Of a stretch of DNA of 64,000 nucleotides, positions 16,513-24,725 are shown one piece after another. Where the stretch lies: positions 8,677 to 72,676 of the forward strand of contig JAYFPY010000011.1 in NCBI GenBank assembly GCA_034927505.1. The letters are read 5' to 3'. The translations under genes and the position numbers were made by a program. The notes beneath the pieces are model-generated. The model searched no databases, was not told the origin of the DNA, and worked only from the letters and a program-made list of their open reading frames with translations. This DNA is from RUG100 sp034927505. GTDB lineage: Bacteria; Bacillota; Clostridia; Peptostreptococcales; Anaerovoracaceae. The first letter of the stretch is position 1; every line of letters starts with the position of its first letter.

Positions 16513-17256
16513 ATGTTAAAAGGTAAAACGGCAATTGTAACAGGCGGTACTCGCGGCATCGGAGAAGCGGTCGTCAGGACTTTCCTCGAAAACGGCGCAA
16601 CTGTCACACTGTTTGGTTCAAGGGAGGAAACTGTAAACAGAGCTCTGGAAAAACTCCATAAAACTTACAGCGACAGGCAGGTAAGCGGCATGTGGCCGGA
16701 TCTGGCAGAGTATGATCCTGTAGCGAAGGCGTTGGATGAAGTTGCAGATAAGCAGGGGAAAATAGATATTATGGTCAATAATGCGGGAATTTCAAGCGCT
16801 CAGCCTCTGTCTGAATATAAACCGGAGGATTTCAAAAAAATAATGGATCTGAATGTTACGGCTGTCTTCAACTGCTGCAAAGCAGCGGCTGCATTAATGA
16901 AACAGCAGGGCGGAGGCGTCATACTGAACACCAGCTCGATGGTCAGTTTATATGGGCAGCCCAGAGGAGTCGGATACCCTGCATCGAAATTTGCGGTGAA
17001 CGGGATCACAAAATCTCTCGCAAGAGAACTGGGGGCGGACAATATACGCGTCAATGCAGTAGCACCCGGTGTTGTGGAGACAGATATGCTCAAAGCGCTT
17101 CCTGAGGAAATGCAGAAGGCGGTCATTAGTAAGATACCTCTTAAAAGACCTGCAACGCCGCAGGACATAGCAAATGCATTTCTGTTTCTCGCCAGCGATT
17201 TGGCTTCGTATGTTTCGGGAGAGATCCTGTCTGTGGATGGAGCAACAATGGACTGA
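16513..17256 (+). CDS. short-chain dehydrogenase/reductase (FabG-like)
   Basis: 247 residues, classical SDR. NAD(P) motif TGGTRGIG (10-17), NNAG (89-92), catalytic Asn114, Ser142, Tyr155 and Lys159, and C-terminal SVDGATMD. FabG-like 3-oxoacyl reductases look like this, but so do many sugar and steroid dehydrogenases. It stands alone with its own promoter and a terminator, not in a fab cluster, so the substrate is open. GAAGAAGGTG precedes the ATG chosen. Confidence 0.88.
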   Translation: MLKGKTAIVTGGTRGIGEAVVRTFLENGATVTLFGSREETVNRALEKLHKTYSDRQVSGMWPDLAEYDPVAKALDEVADKQGKIDIMVNNAGISSAQPLSEYKPEDFKKIMDLNVTAVFNCCKAAAALMKQQGGGVILNTSSMVSLYGQPRGVGYPASKFAVNGITKSLARELGADNIRVNAVAPGVVETDMLKALPEEMQKAVISKIPLKRPATPQDIANAFLFLASDLASYVSGEILSVDGATMD

Positions 17257-17263
17257 AGAAATC

Positions 17264-17304
17264 AAAAACCGTGACTTCCGGATCATATGGAAGCCACGGT
17301 TTTT
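17264..17304. terminator. bidirectional terminator
   Basis: AAAACCGTG pairs with CACGGTTTT, with an inner TTCC/GGAA stem and A and T runs on both sides. It separates the convergent SDR and glutamate synthase-like genes. Confidence 0.85.
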
Positions 17305-17322
17305 AGTTGTTGAAAATATGTG

Positions 17323-18714
17323 TTATGCATGCGGTATATTTGTATGATTCGAGATCTCATCATTGATAGTAACAAGATCTTTTACAGACAGGTCGTGAAG
17401 ATCCTCATGGCCTGTTATCCGTGCGAAGGTCTCCAGATCTTTCAGGCTGACAGTAAGGAAATTTCCCACTCTTTTGGCTGCGGCATCTCCGTCCAGCCTC
17501 TTTCGCAATTCAGGATCCTGCGTGGCTACGCCAACGGGGCATTTCCCACTGCCGCAGATACGATACTGCTGGCAGGCTGCGGCGATAAGAGCCGCGCTTG
17601 CGATGGCTACTGCATCTGCGCCCATGGCGATGGCTTTTGCAAAATCAGAAGCCACTCTCAGGCCTCCGGTAATGACCAGTTGTATGTCGCTGTCTTTTTC
17701 GTCCAGATATTTTCTGGCGCGAGCCAGTGCATAGATAGTCGGTATGCTGGTGGAGTCGCGCAAAAGCGCCGGGCTTGCTCCTGTAGCGCCGCCTCTTCCG
17801 TCGATGGTTATGAAATCCGGCCCGGCAAAAAGGATATGCTCAAGGTCCTGTTCGATGTGACCTGCTGCTATCTTGATGCCGATGGGTCTGCCTTCACTGG
17901 TCATACGGAGAGCATCCACCAGATCCTTCAGATCTTCTTTACTGTTTATGTCATCGAATTTTGAAGGGCTGATAACGTCCTTCCCCATTGGTTTGTTACG
18001 GATCTTGGATATCTCGGGAGTCACTTTATCTCCAGGAAGGTGACCGCCCATTCCCGGCTTTGTTCCCTGCCCGATCTTGATTTCTATTGCATCGGCTTCT
18101 TTGAGATTTTCCGGGGTCACGCTGTATTTGTTCGGCACATATTCAAAGATGTATTTGTCGGCGGCGGCTTTTTCCTCGGGAAGTATGCCGCCTTCTCCGC
18201 TGCACATGGCTGACCCTGCCATGGCAGTTCCCTTTGACAGAGAAACCTTTGTTTCCTTGGACAGTGCGCCGAAAGACATGTGAGAAACATACACAGGATT
18301 TTTCAGCACCATCGGTTTTTTTGCAGTCTTTCCTATTACAGTTTCTGTATTCACGTCGGCATCGGCTGCCAGAGGCGGCGGGTTCAGCTGTGCACCCAGT
18401 AGAAGAATGTCGTCCCATCCTGGCATAGGCATCTGCGTCCCCATAGCCGCAATGATCGTTTCGCCGCTGACCGCCATCTGATGGATCTCAGCCATGTAGC
18501 GGCAGCTCTTGTCGTGCCTTGCATACTCCGCCGGATACTCCAGAGGGCCTGCCTGAGAAGCCGGTTCATCCGGAGCCTTGAACTCCGATTCCGGGACCTG
18601 CTCGAAAACAGATTTAGGCTGGCCGCAGAGAGGGCACTCTTTGAAATCTTCAAAACTGTTGTCCTTATCTTCCTCGAATATGTATCCACATATTCCACAT
18701 TTGTATTTACTCAT
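17323..18714 (-). CDS. rubredoxin-glutamate synthase-like FMN protein fusion
   Basis: 463 residues. Residues 1-45 form a rubredoxin-type iron site (YKCGICGY and KECPLCGQP). A flexible linker leads to a GltB-type central/FMN barrel, about 90-450: SHMSFGALSKETKVSLSKG, EIKIGQGTKPGMGGHLPG, TIDGRGGATGASP, VITGGLRVASDFAKAIAMGADAV. It has a 3Fe-4S cluster motif C-x2-C-x4-C (YRICGSGKCPVG). The amidotransferase domain of bacterial GltB is absent, as in the short archaeal-type subunits. It would pass electrons from rubredoxin to an FMN/Fe-S oxidoreductase; the true substrate (2-oxoglutarate or another acceptor) is unknown. Confidence 0.88.
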   Translation of the reverse strand: MSKYKCGICGYIFEEDKDNSFEDFKECPLCGQPKSVFEQVPESEFKAPDEPASQAGPLEYPAEYARHDKSCRYMAEIHQMAVSGETIIAAMGTQMPMPGWDDILLLGAQLNPPPLAADADVNTETVIGKTAKKPMVLKNPVYVSHMSFGALSKETKVSLSKGTAMAGSAMCSGEGGILPEEKAAADKYIFEYVPNKYSVTPENLKEADAIEIKIGQGTKPGMGGHLPGDKVTPEISKIRNKPMGKDVISPSKFDDINSKEDLKDLVDALRMTSEGRPIGIKIAAGHIEQDLEHILFAGPDFITIDGRGGATGASPALLRDSTSIPTIYALARARKYLDEKDSDIQLVITGGLRVASDFAKAIAMGADAVAIASAALIAAACQQYRICGSGKCPVGVATQDPELRKRLDGDAAAKRVGNFLTVSLKDLETFARITGHEDLHDLSVKDLVTINDEISNHTNIPHA

Positions 18715-19021
18715 TGATAATACCTCCTTACAGGGAGTATATCATACTGAGAAAGCAAAGAACACCTTGATGTATGCCGGTCGATATGCTGTTTGTTGCA
18801 AATTTCGGACCGTTTATGCCATGACAAAAGAACAGCGCTTCAGTTTGTGTATACTGTCATACAGGAAGTGAAAGAAAGCTGAATTAGGGAGCGGCTGAAT
18901 CGATATTTTATGTTGCAACATACCTTCCCACAGGCTATACTTACAGCAGGGAACAACCGATATCCACGTGTGCAGAGATGCGCACTTTTTTTGTGCGCGA
19001 AATGAATCAGGAGGAACAAAT
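18715..19021. other. divergent intergenic region, no gene found
   Basis: 307 bp between two divergent genes. It contains GGAGGTATTA-type Shine-Dalgarno sequence for the minus gene and an inverted repeat GCGCAC-T7-GTGCGC (about 18980-19000) just before the secreted protein. A 16-codon frame at 18821 lacks a ribosome binding site. No known riboswitch was recognised. Confidence 0.6.
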
Positions 19022-20059
19022 ATGAAGAAAAGGAAACTGATACTATGCACTGTGCTGGCCATGATCATGGCTGTGACGATGACCATCCCGGCAGTGGCTT
19101 CTGCAGGAACGGCAGGCATCAAGGAGTCTGTAAAGAAAACTGAAACAAAGTCTGATGCAGGACAGATGACGCAGGAAAAGAGTGCCGTAAAAACCGGTGT
19201 AAAAGCAAATGTAAGCGTGGCCGCAAACGGTCCCGGAGTCATCTATGTGGTAGGAACTGCAGGCACTTCAGTAAGTTCGAACATACCGGGATATACTACA
19301 GTATATATAAACAGCAGCGGATTCAAAACGGTACCGGTAGCGACAGCAGGGACGTATACGGTAAACAATGTAACAAGTGCAATATTTATGAGCAGTGTAA
19401 ACAGAACCATAGCATCCGGGGGAACGTACTATGTGGGAAATATGGACAATGCTGCCAACATCATGACATTCAAAGCGGATAAAACAGGATATGTTGCTGT
19501 GAGCGCAGCACCATACGGCGGATATGTTTCTCTGTATGCAGGCAGCAAGGCCCTGTCGGGAAAAGATTATCTCAGCAACGGGGTGACTAGTTCGGCATCC
19601 AAGTGGATGAATGCTGTATGCTACGGAGTGAAAAAAGGAAAGACATATTCTTTCCGCATGTCTCCGTCATATTTGCCGGTATACTGGTATGCGATCACCT
19701 ATCAGAGCAAGGCAATAAAAGAAAAGAGCGGATCCAAGAAATCTAAAGCGAAGACTATAAAAAGGAAAAAGAACAGATATGGTGCAATTGCTGCAGGATC
19801 CGGAACTAAAGACTGGTACAAAATAAAGACGTCAAAGAAAAAGCTTACGATCAGGGCTACAGCAGGAACAAACGACAGGATCAAAGTCAAGCTTTATCAC
19901 AAGAGAGGCAGGACCTCAGTCTCCAGGACATTGACTTTGTCCAGAGCATACGGATATACATATACTGCAAAAGGCAATGCCGTCAAAGGCACATGGTATG
20001 CGAAGGTCGAAAGAGCAAACAGCAAATCCAGCGGAGCATATAAACTGTACTGGAAATAA
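19022..20059 (+). CDS. secreted protein with C-terminal PPC-like domain
   Basis: 345 residues. A signal peptide (KKRK, a hydrophobic core, then VASA-GT at about 26) is followed by a Lys/Thr/Ala-rich linker. Next comes a beta-rich segment of unknown family (about 60-220), a basic stretch (KKSKAKTIKRKKNRYG), and a C-terminal beta domain from about 250 whose GTKDWYKIKT and GTWYAKVER...SGAYKLYW pattern resembles bacterial pre-peptidase C-terminal domains. No LPxTG-type motif. AGGAGGAACAAAT sets the start. Its function is unknown; the organisation suggests a wall-associated or extracellular binding protein. Confidence 0.75.
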   Translation: MKKRKLILCTVLAMIMAVTMTIPAVASAGTAGIKESVKKTETKSDAGQMTQEKSAVKTGVKANVSVAANGPGVIYVVGTAGTSVSSNIPGYTTVYINSSGFKTVPVATAGTYTVNNVTSAIFMSSVNRTIASGGTYYVGNMDNAANIMTFKADKTGYVAVSAAPYGGYVSLYAGSKALSGKDYLSNGVTSSASKWMNAVCYGVKKGKTYSFRMSPSYLPVYWYAITYQSKAIKEKSGSKKSKAKTIKRKKNRYGAIAAGSGTKDWYKIKTSKKKLTIRATAGTNDRIKVKLYHKRGRTSVSRTLTLSRAYGYTYTAKGNAVKGTWYAKVERANSKSSGAYKLYWK

Positions 20060-20110
20060 GAGTATATAAATGTCAAAAGAATAAGCCGGAAAGAAGAAAG
20101 AGTGTGTTTC

Positions 20111-20145
20111 AAAAAGACTCGCCGCTGTATGCGGCGAGTCTTTGA
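20111..20145 (+). terminator. strong terminator
   Basis: A 13-bp perfect stem AAAGACTCGCCGC / GCGGCGAGTCTTT with a five-base TGTAT loop. The A run and short T run make it usable on both strands. Confidence 0.85.
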
Positions 20146-20208
20146 TATTACGGGATACATGTGCTAAAATGTACCTGTTAATGTGAAAAGAAACGGGGGA
20201 ATACATTT

Positions 20209-20943
20209 ATGAGCAGATTCAAGGAAATGGGAACCGGCAGAAAGATCGTGTTTACAGTTGCACTGATCGTATTTTTGGTTGCGCTGGGAGTTATCCTGCA
20301 GCATTATATCCGAGGGGCTGTAGAGCAGAACGATTTCAATAAACTGCAGGTCAACGGAGGGCACGACCTTGAGGCGCTGTACAAAGACAACAGCGATCTT
20401 GCAGGATGGGTTGAAGTAAAAGATACGAAGATCGATTATCCGGTGATGCAGACCATCAATGAGCCGGAGTATTATCTGAGAAGGAATTTCGAGAAAAAAG
20501 ATTCGCTGGCGGGAACTCCATTTTTGGATGCTTCCAGCAAGATCGGCGTATCGGAGAACTATCTTATATACGGGCATAACATGAAAAACGGGACCATGTT
20601 CCATCAGCTTCTCAAATACGAAGAAAAGGATTTCTATAAAGAGCATAAGACTTTCACATATGATGAAGTCAGAAAAGGCAAACAGGTAAACGGAACATAC
20701 GAAGTCGTGGCTGCGTTCAGGACGCAGATATACTCCGAGGATTCAAAAGAATTCAAGTACTATGAGTATCCGTACATCGGAGATAAAAAACAGTATGAAC
20801 AGTATGTAGAGGGCATAAAAGCTCTTTCGCTTTACGATACAGGTATAACGCCTGAATACGGAGAACAGCTTGTGACACTGTCGACATGCGCATATCATGT
20901 TGACGATGGAAGGTTCGCGGTAGTGGGCCGAAAGATCAAATGA
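20209..20943 (+). CDS. srtB: class B sortase
   Basis: 244-residue membrane-anchored transpeptidase. One N-terminal membrane helix (12-31). Catalytic His123 in YGHNMKNGTMF, Cys227 in TLSTCAYH and Arg235 in DDGRFAVVG. The YPVMQ and inserted helices before the Cys strand fit class B. It attaches NP[QK]TN-type or SPKTG-like substrates to peptidoglycan. No such substrate gene is seen next to it, so its targets must lie elsewhere. It is convergent with cvpA, one base apart. Confidence 0.92.
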   Translation: MSRFKEMGTGRKIVFTVALIVFLVALGVILQHYIRGAVEQNDFNKLQVNGGHDLEALYKDNSDLAGWVEVKDTKIDYPVMQTINEPEYYLRRNFEKKDSLAGTPFLDASSKIGVSENYLIYGHNMKNGTMFHQLLKYEEKDFYKEHKTFTYDEVRKGKQVNGTYEVVAAFRTQIYSEDSKEFKYYEYPYIGDKKQYEQYVEGIKALSLYDTGITPEYGEQLVTLSTCAYHVDDGRFAVVGRKIK

Positions 20944-20944
20944 G

Positions 20945-21583
20945 CTACGATGTAAAGGCGCTCTGCAGCAGTATGAGCAGCAGGTTGTTGTCATAGAGCG
21001 TTTTAGCAATATATGAATCCTTCAGAGCGGCGGTAACGCCTTCTGTGAAATCCGGAGCCATAAGGTTGATCGCCGGCAGCAGCAGTGCCAGAAAAATGAA
21101 GACCAGGATGACACCTTTGACAAGACCGATCAGCACGCCGAAAAAGCCGTCCACACCGCCGACATGTCCGTTATATTCTTTTGATAAAACTCTCAGGATC
21201 AGCCATAATACAATCTTTACAATGATGAATATGGCAGCGAAGATCGTGATGGAAAAAACCAAAGTCGAAAATGCGGTTGCCAGACCATCTGAAATACTGT
21301 TGGTCACATTTCCAAGGACAGAGCTGATACCGGAAGGTATACTGTCTTCGGAAGCCTGTATCCCGGTAAGCGAATCGAACCTGTATGTAAAGCCTTCCAT
21401 CAGCCAGTCGTAGTAGGAAGTGTGTTCCTTGACCAGCGGACTCAGCCAGCCAGTGCCGAAGTAAGCCGCGGCAAGAGCGACTGCCCATCCGGCTGTATGT
21501 ATCAAAGTGTAGACAAAACCTTTTTTATAGCCGTATATGGCCGTTATTATCAGTATTGCCGCTATTATCAAGTCGAGAATCAT
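20945..21583 (-). CDS. CvpA family membrane protein
   Basis: 212 residues with four membrane helices, beginning LDLIIAAILIITAIYGYKKGF, the standard CvpA/colicin V production start, and a conserved Gly-rich DGFFGVLIGLVKG loop in the second half. AGAAAGGATAACACAGC precedes the ATG. Family members influence colicin V export, purF expression or envelope state; the molecular role is unclear. Confidence 0.85.
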   Translation of the reverse strand: MILDLIIAAILIITAIYGYKKGFVYTLIHTAGWAVALAAAYFGTGWLSPLVKEHTSYYDWLMEGFTYRFDSLTGIQASEDSIPSGISSVLGNVTNSISDGLATAFSTLVFSITIFAAIFIIVKIVLWLILRVLSKEYNGHVGGVDGFFGVLIGLVKGVILVFIFLALLLPAINLMAPDFTEGVTAALKDSYIAKTLYDNNLLLILLQSAFTS

Positions 21584-21654
21584 GCTGTGTTATCCTTTCT
21601 GAAAATACAATGAAAATAGTACCATAAATTACCATGAGATGCAACTGAAAGCCC

Positions 21655-21683
21655 TTGAACAGAAAGACAAAATATGATAGTAT
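21655..21683 (+). promoter_or_regulatory. promoter of tadA
   Basis: TTGAAC (21655-21660), 17 bp, TAGTAT (21678-21683). The predicted start, about 21690, leaves only about 4 nt before the tadA ATG. Confidence 0.55.
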
Positions 21684-21693
21684 TGTAAAGCAT

Positions 21694-22155
21694 ATGGAAA
21701 AGTATATGAGACAAGCCTTAATTGAAGCTGAAAAGGCTGCGGATATGGGTGAAGTGCCTGTAGGTGCAGTTATAGTAAAAGATGGCGAGATAATAGGCAG
21801 AGGACATAACAGAACGGAAACAGACCGTGACCCAACAGCTCACGGAGAGATGATCGCTGTCAGAATGGCGGCAGAGCATCTGGGCGGCTGGAGACTGACG
21901 GGATGTGAAATGTATGTTACTGCTGAACCCTGCAGCATGTGTGCCGGGGCAATAGTCTGGTCCAGGATCTCAAAGATATACATCGGAACCATGGATCCCA
22001 AAGCGGGAGCCTGCGGGTCCGTCTTCAATATAGTACAGGAAAAAAAACTTAATCATTATGCAGAGGTAGAAACCGGTATCCTCGAAGAAGAATGCCGCAG
22101 CATAATGAAAGATTTCTTCAGAAAACTGAGGAAGCGAAACGGAGGAAACAAATAA
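21694..22155 (+). CDS. tadA: tRNA adenosine(34) deaminase
   Basis: Converts A34 to inosine in tRNA-Arg(ACG). 153 residues. Zinc/catalytic site HGE (His50, Glu52) and PCSMC (Cys80, Cys83). It begins MEKYMRQALIEAEKAADMGEVP, as in the family; an in-frame TTG at 21655 is part of the -35 region and is not used. There is no good Shine-Dalgarno sequence, and the predicted transcript starts a few bases upstream, so the mRNA may be almost leaderless. The stop overlaps the next ATG (TAATG). Confidence 0.93.
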   Translation: MEKYMRQALIEAEKAADMGEVPVGAVIVKDGEIIGRGHNRTETDRDPTAHGEMIAVRMAAEHLGGWRLTGCEMYVTAEPCSMCAGAIVWSRISKIYIGTMDPKAGACGSVFNIVQEKKLNHYAEVETGILEEECRSIMKDFFRKLRKRNGGNK

Positions 22156-23000
22156 TGAAAAGAATAGGTGCTCTTCTGGCACTTGCATTGATATTGATCA
22201 TGTCCTGCGGGAGTCTGGCTTTTGCATCGGACTTCGGGATCGAAAAGACAGCGCCGAAAGACGGCGCGACCGGACAGGCCATAGACAACATGGGAGTCAA
22301 GGTATATTTCACAGAGGCTGTCTACAGCAAAAAATATCAAAAGGCAAACGCAAAAAAATGTCACCTGCTGGATAACAAAGGCAAGAAAATTCCTTCCAGA
22401 GTAGCATTCAGCTCAGATGAAAAAAATGTAATGCTGGTTCTGGCAGACACCAGTAAAGACGCAAAGAAAAAAGCCAGCATCAAGAGTGAAACAAAGTACA
22501 CTTTCGTTATGGATGGCGGTTTCACTTCTGCAGACGGCGATACTATGGACAAATACACCATGTCCTTTAAAACTTTGAATCAGAAGACCAGCATGCGCGT
22601 CAGTATGGCCATGATGGGAGTAATGGTAGTAGGAATGATATTCTTTACCAGCCGTGAGGCCAAAAAGCAGGCCAAAGAAGCAGCAAACAAGAAAGAGGCG
22701 CCGGTAAATCCATACAAGGAATCAAAGAGGACCGGCAAATCCGTTGAGGAGATAGTTGCGAAGGACCAGAAAAAGAAAGAAAAAGTTGCGGCCGCGCAGG
22801 CGAAAAAAGCTCGGCACAAAAGGGAAAACAAAGAAGAGATATCTTCGGACAATATGCGGGTACCCGCACCACGACCTATATCTGCAGCGGGCAGCACATA
22901 CAAATATCCTGTGGCGAAGTCATCTGCACAGAATAGATCCAAAAACACCAATCCGAAGAACCAGAGCGGAAAGCAGAAGAATAAAAACAAAAAGAAATAG
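22155..23000 (+). CDS. membrane protein with extracellular Ig-like domain and basic cytoplasmic tail
   Basis: 281 residues. Signal peptide (about 1-23, ending AFAS). The Big_5/SbsA-like Ig domain at about 25-150 starts PKDGATGQAIDNMGVKVYF. One membrane helix lies at about 158-174 (SMAMMGVMVVGMIFF), then a long Lys/Ala/Asn-rich tail ending in KNKNKKK. By charge the tail should be cytoplasmic. It is translationally coupled to tadA (TAATG) with GGAGGAAACAAAT upstream. No family role is known to me; it may sense or bind something at the wall. Confidence 0.75.
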   Translation: MKRIGALLALALILIMSCGSLAFASDFGIEKTAPKDGATGQAIDNMGVKVYFTEAVYSKKYQKANAKKCHLLDNKGKKIPSRVAFSSDEKNVMLVLADTSKDAKKKASIKSETKYTFVMDGGFTSADGDTMDKYTMSFKTLNQKTSMRVSMAMMGVMVVGMIFFTSREAKKQAKEAANKKEAPVNPYKESKRTGKSVEEIVAKDQKKKEKVAAAQAKKARHKRENKEEISSDNMRVPAPRPISAAGSTYKYPVAKSSAQNRSKNTNPKNQSGKQKNKNKKK

Positions 23001-23003
23001 TAT

Positions 23004-23033
23004 AAATGAGCGGATATATCCGCTCATTTTTTT
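23004..23033 (+). terminator. terminator after the Ig-like protein gene
   Basis: AAATGAGCGGAT / ATCCGCTCATTT stem with a minimal loop, followed by seven T residues. Confidence 0.85.
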
Positions 23034-23048
23034 AAGAAGGAGGCTGCA

Positions 23049-23993
23049 GTGAAAGAAATAATGATCAAGGCCTACGGAAAGATCAATCTTTCCCTGGATG
23101 TTTTGGGGGTCATGGATAATGGTTTTCATCAGGTGGATATGGTAATGCACATGGTAGATCTTCATGATGATGTTTTCGTGAAATGGGAGGAAAAAAATGC
23201 CGGAGGACTTGAGATCATGCTGGATCCGGGGCGCCAAGATCTGCCCGCAGACGAAAACAATCTGGCGTACAAAGCCGCAGTGTCGGTGAAAGAAAAATAC
23301 AGGCCGTCGATTTCCGGTACATTGAAAATAAGGATAGAAAAAAGGATACCCGTTGCGGCGGGACTGGCCGGGGGCAGCGGAAACGGAGCCGCCGTGCTTG
23401 TCGCGTTGAACAGGCTATGGGACCTGGGGCTCAGCGTTGAGGAACTGTGCAGCATCGGAGCCGAGCTGGGAGCGGACATGGCTTTTTCGGTTATGGGTAC
23501 GGCAAAGATGAACGAGAATTCGGGGCTTTCCGGGGACCCTATGGCTTCTACATGCGCACGGGCCACCGGGACAGGGACAGACCTTGAACCGCTGCCGGCT
23601 TATCCGGCAGGAGTGGTTTTATCGAAACCGAATATCAGCGTTTCTACAAAAACAGTGTACGAAGGCATCGACAAAGTACACATTGCAGAGCATCCGGATA
23701 TAGATGAACAAGTACAGGGAATAAAGGAAAAAGATTGGGGAAAGATCAAAAGGAATATGATCAATGTACTTGAAAATCACACGCTAAAAAGGTATGATAT
23801 AGTTGTGTATACAAAGAACAATATGCAAAATGCATGTTCTAAGGGGGCTGTCCTGATGAGCGGCAGCGGTCCTACTGTTTTTGCTCTTTTTCATGACAGA
23901 GCAGAACAGGAAGAAGTATATATGAAGATGAAAAGAATAAATGAAGAAACTTATAACATTGAAACTGTAAATGGGGAGAAAAACAATGCTTAA
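23049..23993 (+). CDS. ispE: 4-diphosphocytidyl-2-C-methylerythritol kinase
   Basis: GHMP kinase of the non-mevalonate isoprenoid pathway. 314 residues. KAYGKINLSLDVLG at the N-terminus, ATP loop PVAAGLAGGSGNGAA (about 98-112), and C-terminal LMSGSGPTVFAL. It starts with GTG at 23049 behind AAGGAGGCTGCA. A stretch around 150-185 (KMNENSGLSGDPMASTCARA) is longer than in typical members and interrupts the usual GGTALATGRGE segment, so a lineage-specific insertion is likely. The last 8 bases overlap the gntR-type gene. Confidence 0.93.
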   Translation: MKEIMIKAYGKINLSLDVLGVMDNGFHQVDMVMHMVDLHDDVFVKWEEKNAGGLEIMLDPGRQDLPADENNLAYKAAVSVKEKYRPSISGTLKIRIEKRIPVAAGLAGGSGNGAAVLVALNRLWDLGLSVEELCSIGAELGADMAFSVMGTAKMNENSGLSGDPMASTCARATGTGTDLEPLPAYPAGVVLSKPNISVSTKTVYEGIDKVHIAEHPDIDEQVQGIKEKDWGKIKRNMINVLENHTLKRYDIVVYTKNNMQNACSKGAVLMSGSGPTVFALFHDRAEQEEVYMKMKRINEETYNIETVNGEKNNA

Positions 23994-24651
23994 TCTGGAC
24001 ATCAAAAATCACAGGCCGCTGCGTGAGATCGTATATGAAGAGCTGAAGATGCAGATCCTTAAAGGTCAGATCGTGCCCGGGACAAGGATGATGGAAGTGG
24101 AAATGGCAGAAGACATGGGTGTATCGAGAACGCCGATCCGGGAAGCCATAAGGAAACTTGAAAAAGAAGGTCTGGTGACCATCGAACCGAGAAGGGGCGC
24201 TTATGCCTCGCAGATATCTCAGAAAGATATGATAGAAATACTGGAAGTCAGACAAAACATGGAAGGGCTGGCTGCATTTTACGCCGCAACGAGAATGAGC
24301 AGAGAAGGAAAACAGAAGATGCGGGAGGCTGCCGACGGATATGACAGGGCTGTAAAAGAAGGAAATACCCATGATATGATAAAATACGACACAGAATTCC
24401 ATCATATCATTGTTGAAGGCGCTGACAACAAAATACTGGTGAACATGGTAGAACAGCTGCAGGAGCTGGTACTCCGTTTCAGATACCTTTACTATGATTC
24501 GTTCAAGCGGGGAGAGAAGATGCCTGCAGAGCATCATTTGATCATGGAAGGTATAGTCAGCGGAGCAGCAGACGACGCCAGGTATGCTGCAGATATCCAC
24601 ATAGAACGCCTGAAGGAAATGATAAGGGAAGATTTTGTACCTGCAGAATAG
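23986..24651 (+). CDS. GntR family regulator (FadR/FCD subfamily)
   Basis: 221 residues. N-terminal winged helix-turn-helix (LREIVYEELKMQILKGQI...MGVSRTPIREAIRKLEKEGLV) and a C-terminal all-helical FCD ligand domain (ILEVRQNMEGLAA, Asp/His metal-site residues such as DTEFHHIIV and EHHLIMEGI). It overlaps ispE by 8 bases (ATGCTTAA) and is cotranscribed. The ligand is unknown; relatives sense small carboxylates. The start is set by GGGGAGAAAAACA. Confidence 0.88.
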   Translation: MLNLDIKNHRPLREIVYEELKMQILKGQIVPGTRMMEVEMAEDMGVSRTPIREAIRKLEKEGLVTIEPRRGAYASQISQKDMIEILEVRQNMEGLAAFYAATRMSREGKQKMREAADGYDRAVKEGNTHDMIKYDTEFHHIIVEGADNKILVNMVEQLQELVLRFRYLYYDSFKRGEKMPAEHHLIMEGIVSGAADDARYAADIHIERLKEMIREDFVPAE

Positions 24652-24679
24652 CAGATGATCATAAGATGAACAAAAAATA

Positions 24680-24705
24680 AAAACCGGATCTGCCGATCCG
24701 GTTTT
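24680..24705. terminator. bidirectional terminator
   Basis: AAAACCGGATC-TGCC-GATCCGGTTTT, an 11-bp perfect stem between the convergent gntR-type and htrA genes. Confidence 0.87.
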
Positions 24706-24725
24706 ATGGTGGCTAAAAAGCTTGT

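Noticed and set aside
18821..18871. Small frame starting ATGACAAAAGAACAG, identical over 15 bp to the portal start at 4744
   Set aside because: No ribosome binding site, 16 codons only, and similarity ends after the common MTKEQ codons. Most likely coincidence.
18975..19003. c-di-GMP or other riboswitch before the secreted protein
   Set aside because: The GCGCAC-T7-GTGCGC hairpin caught the eye because of the diguanylate cyclase in the window, but none of the GEMM core motifs are there.
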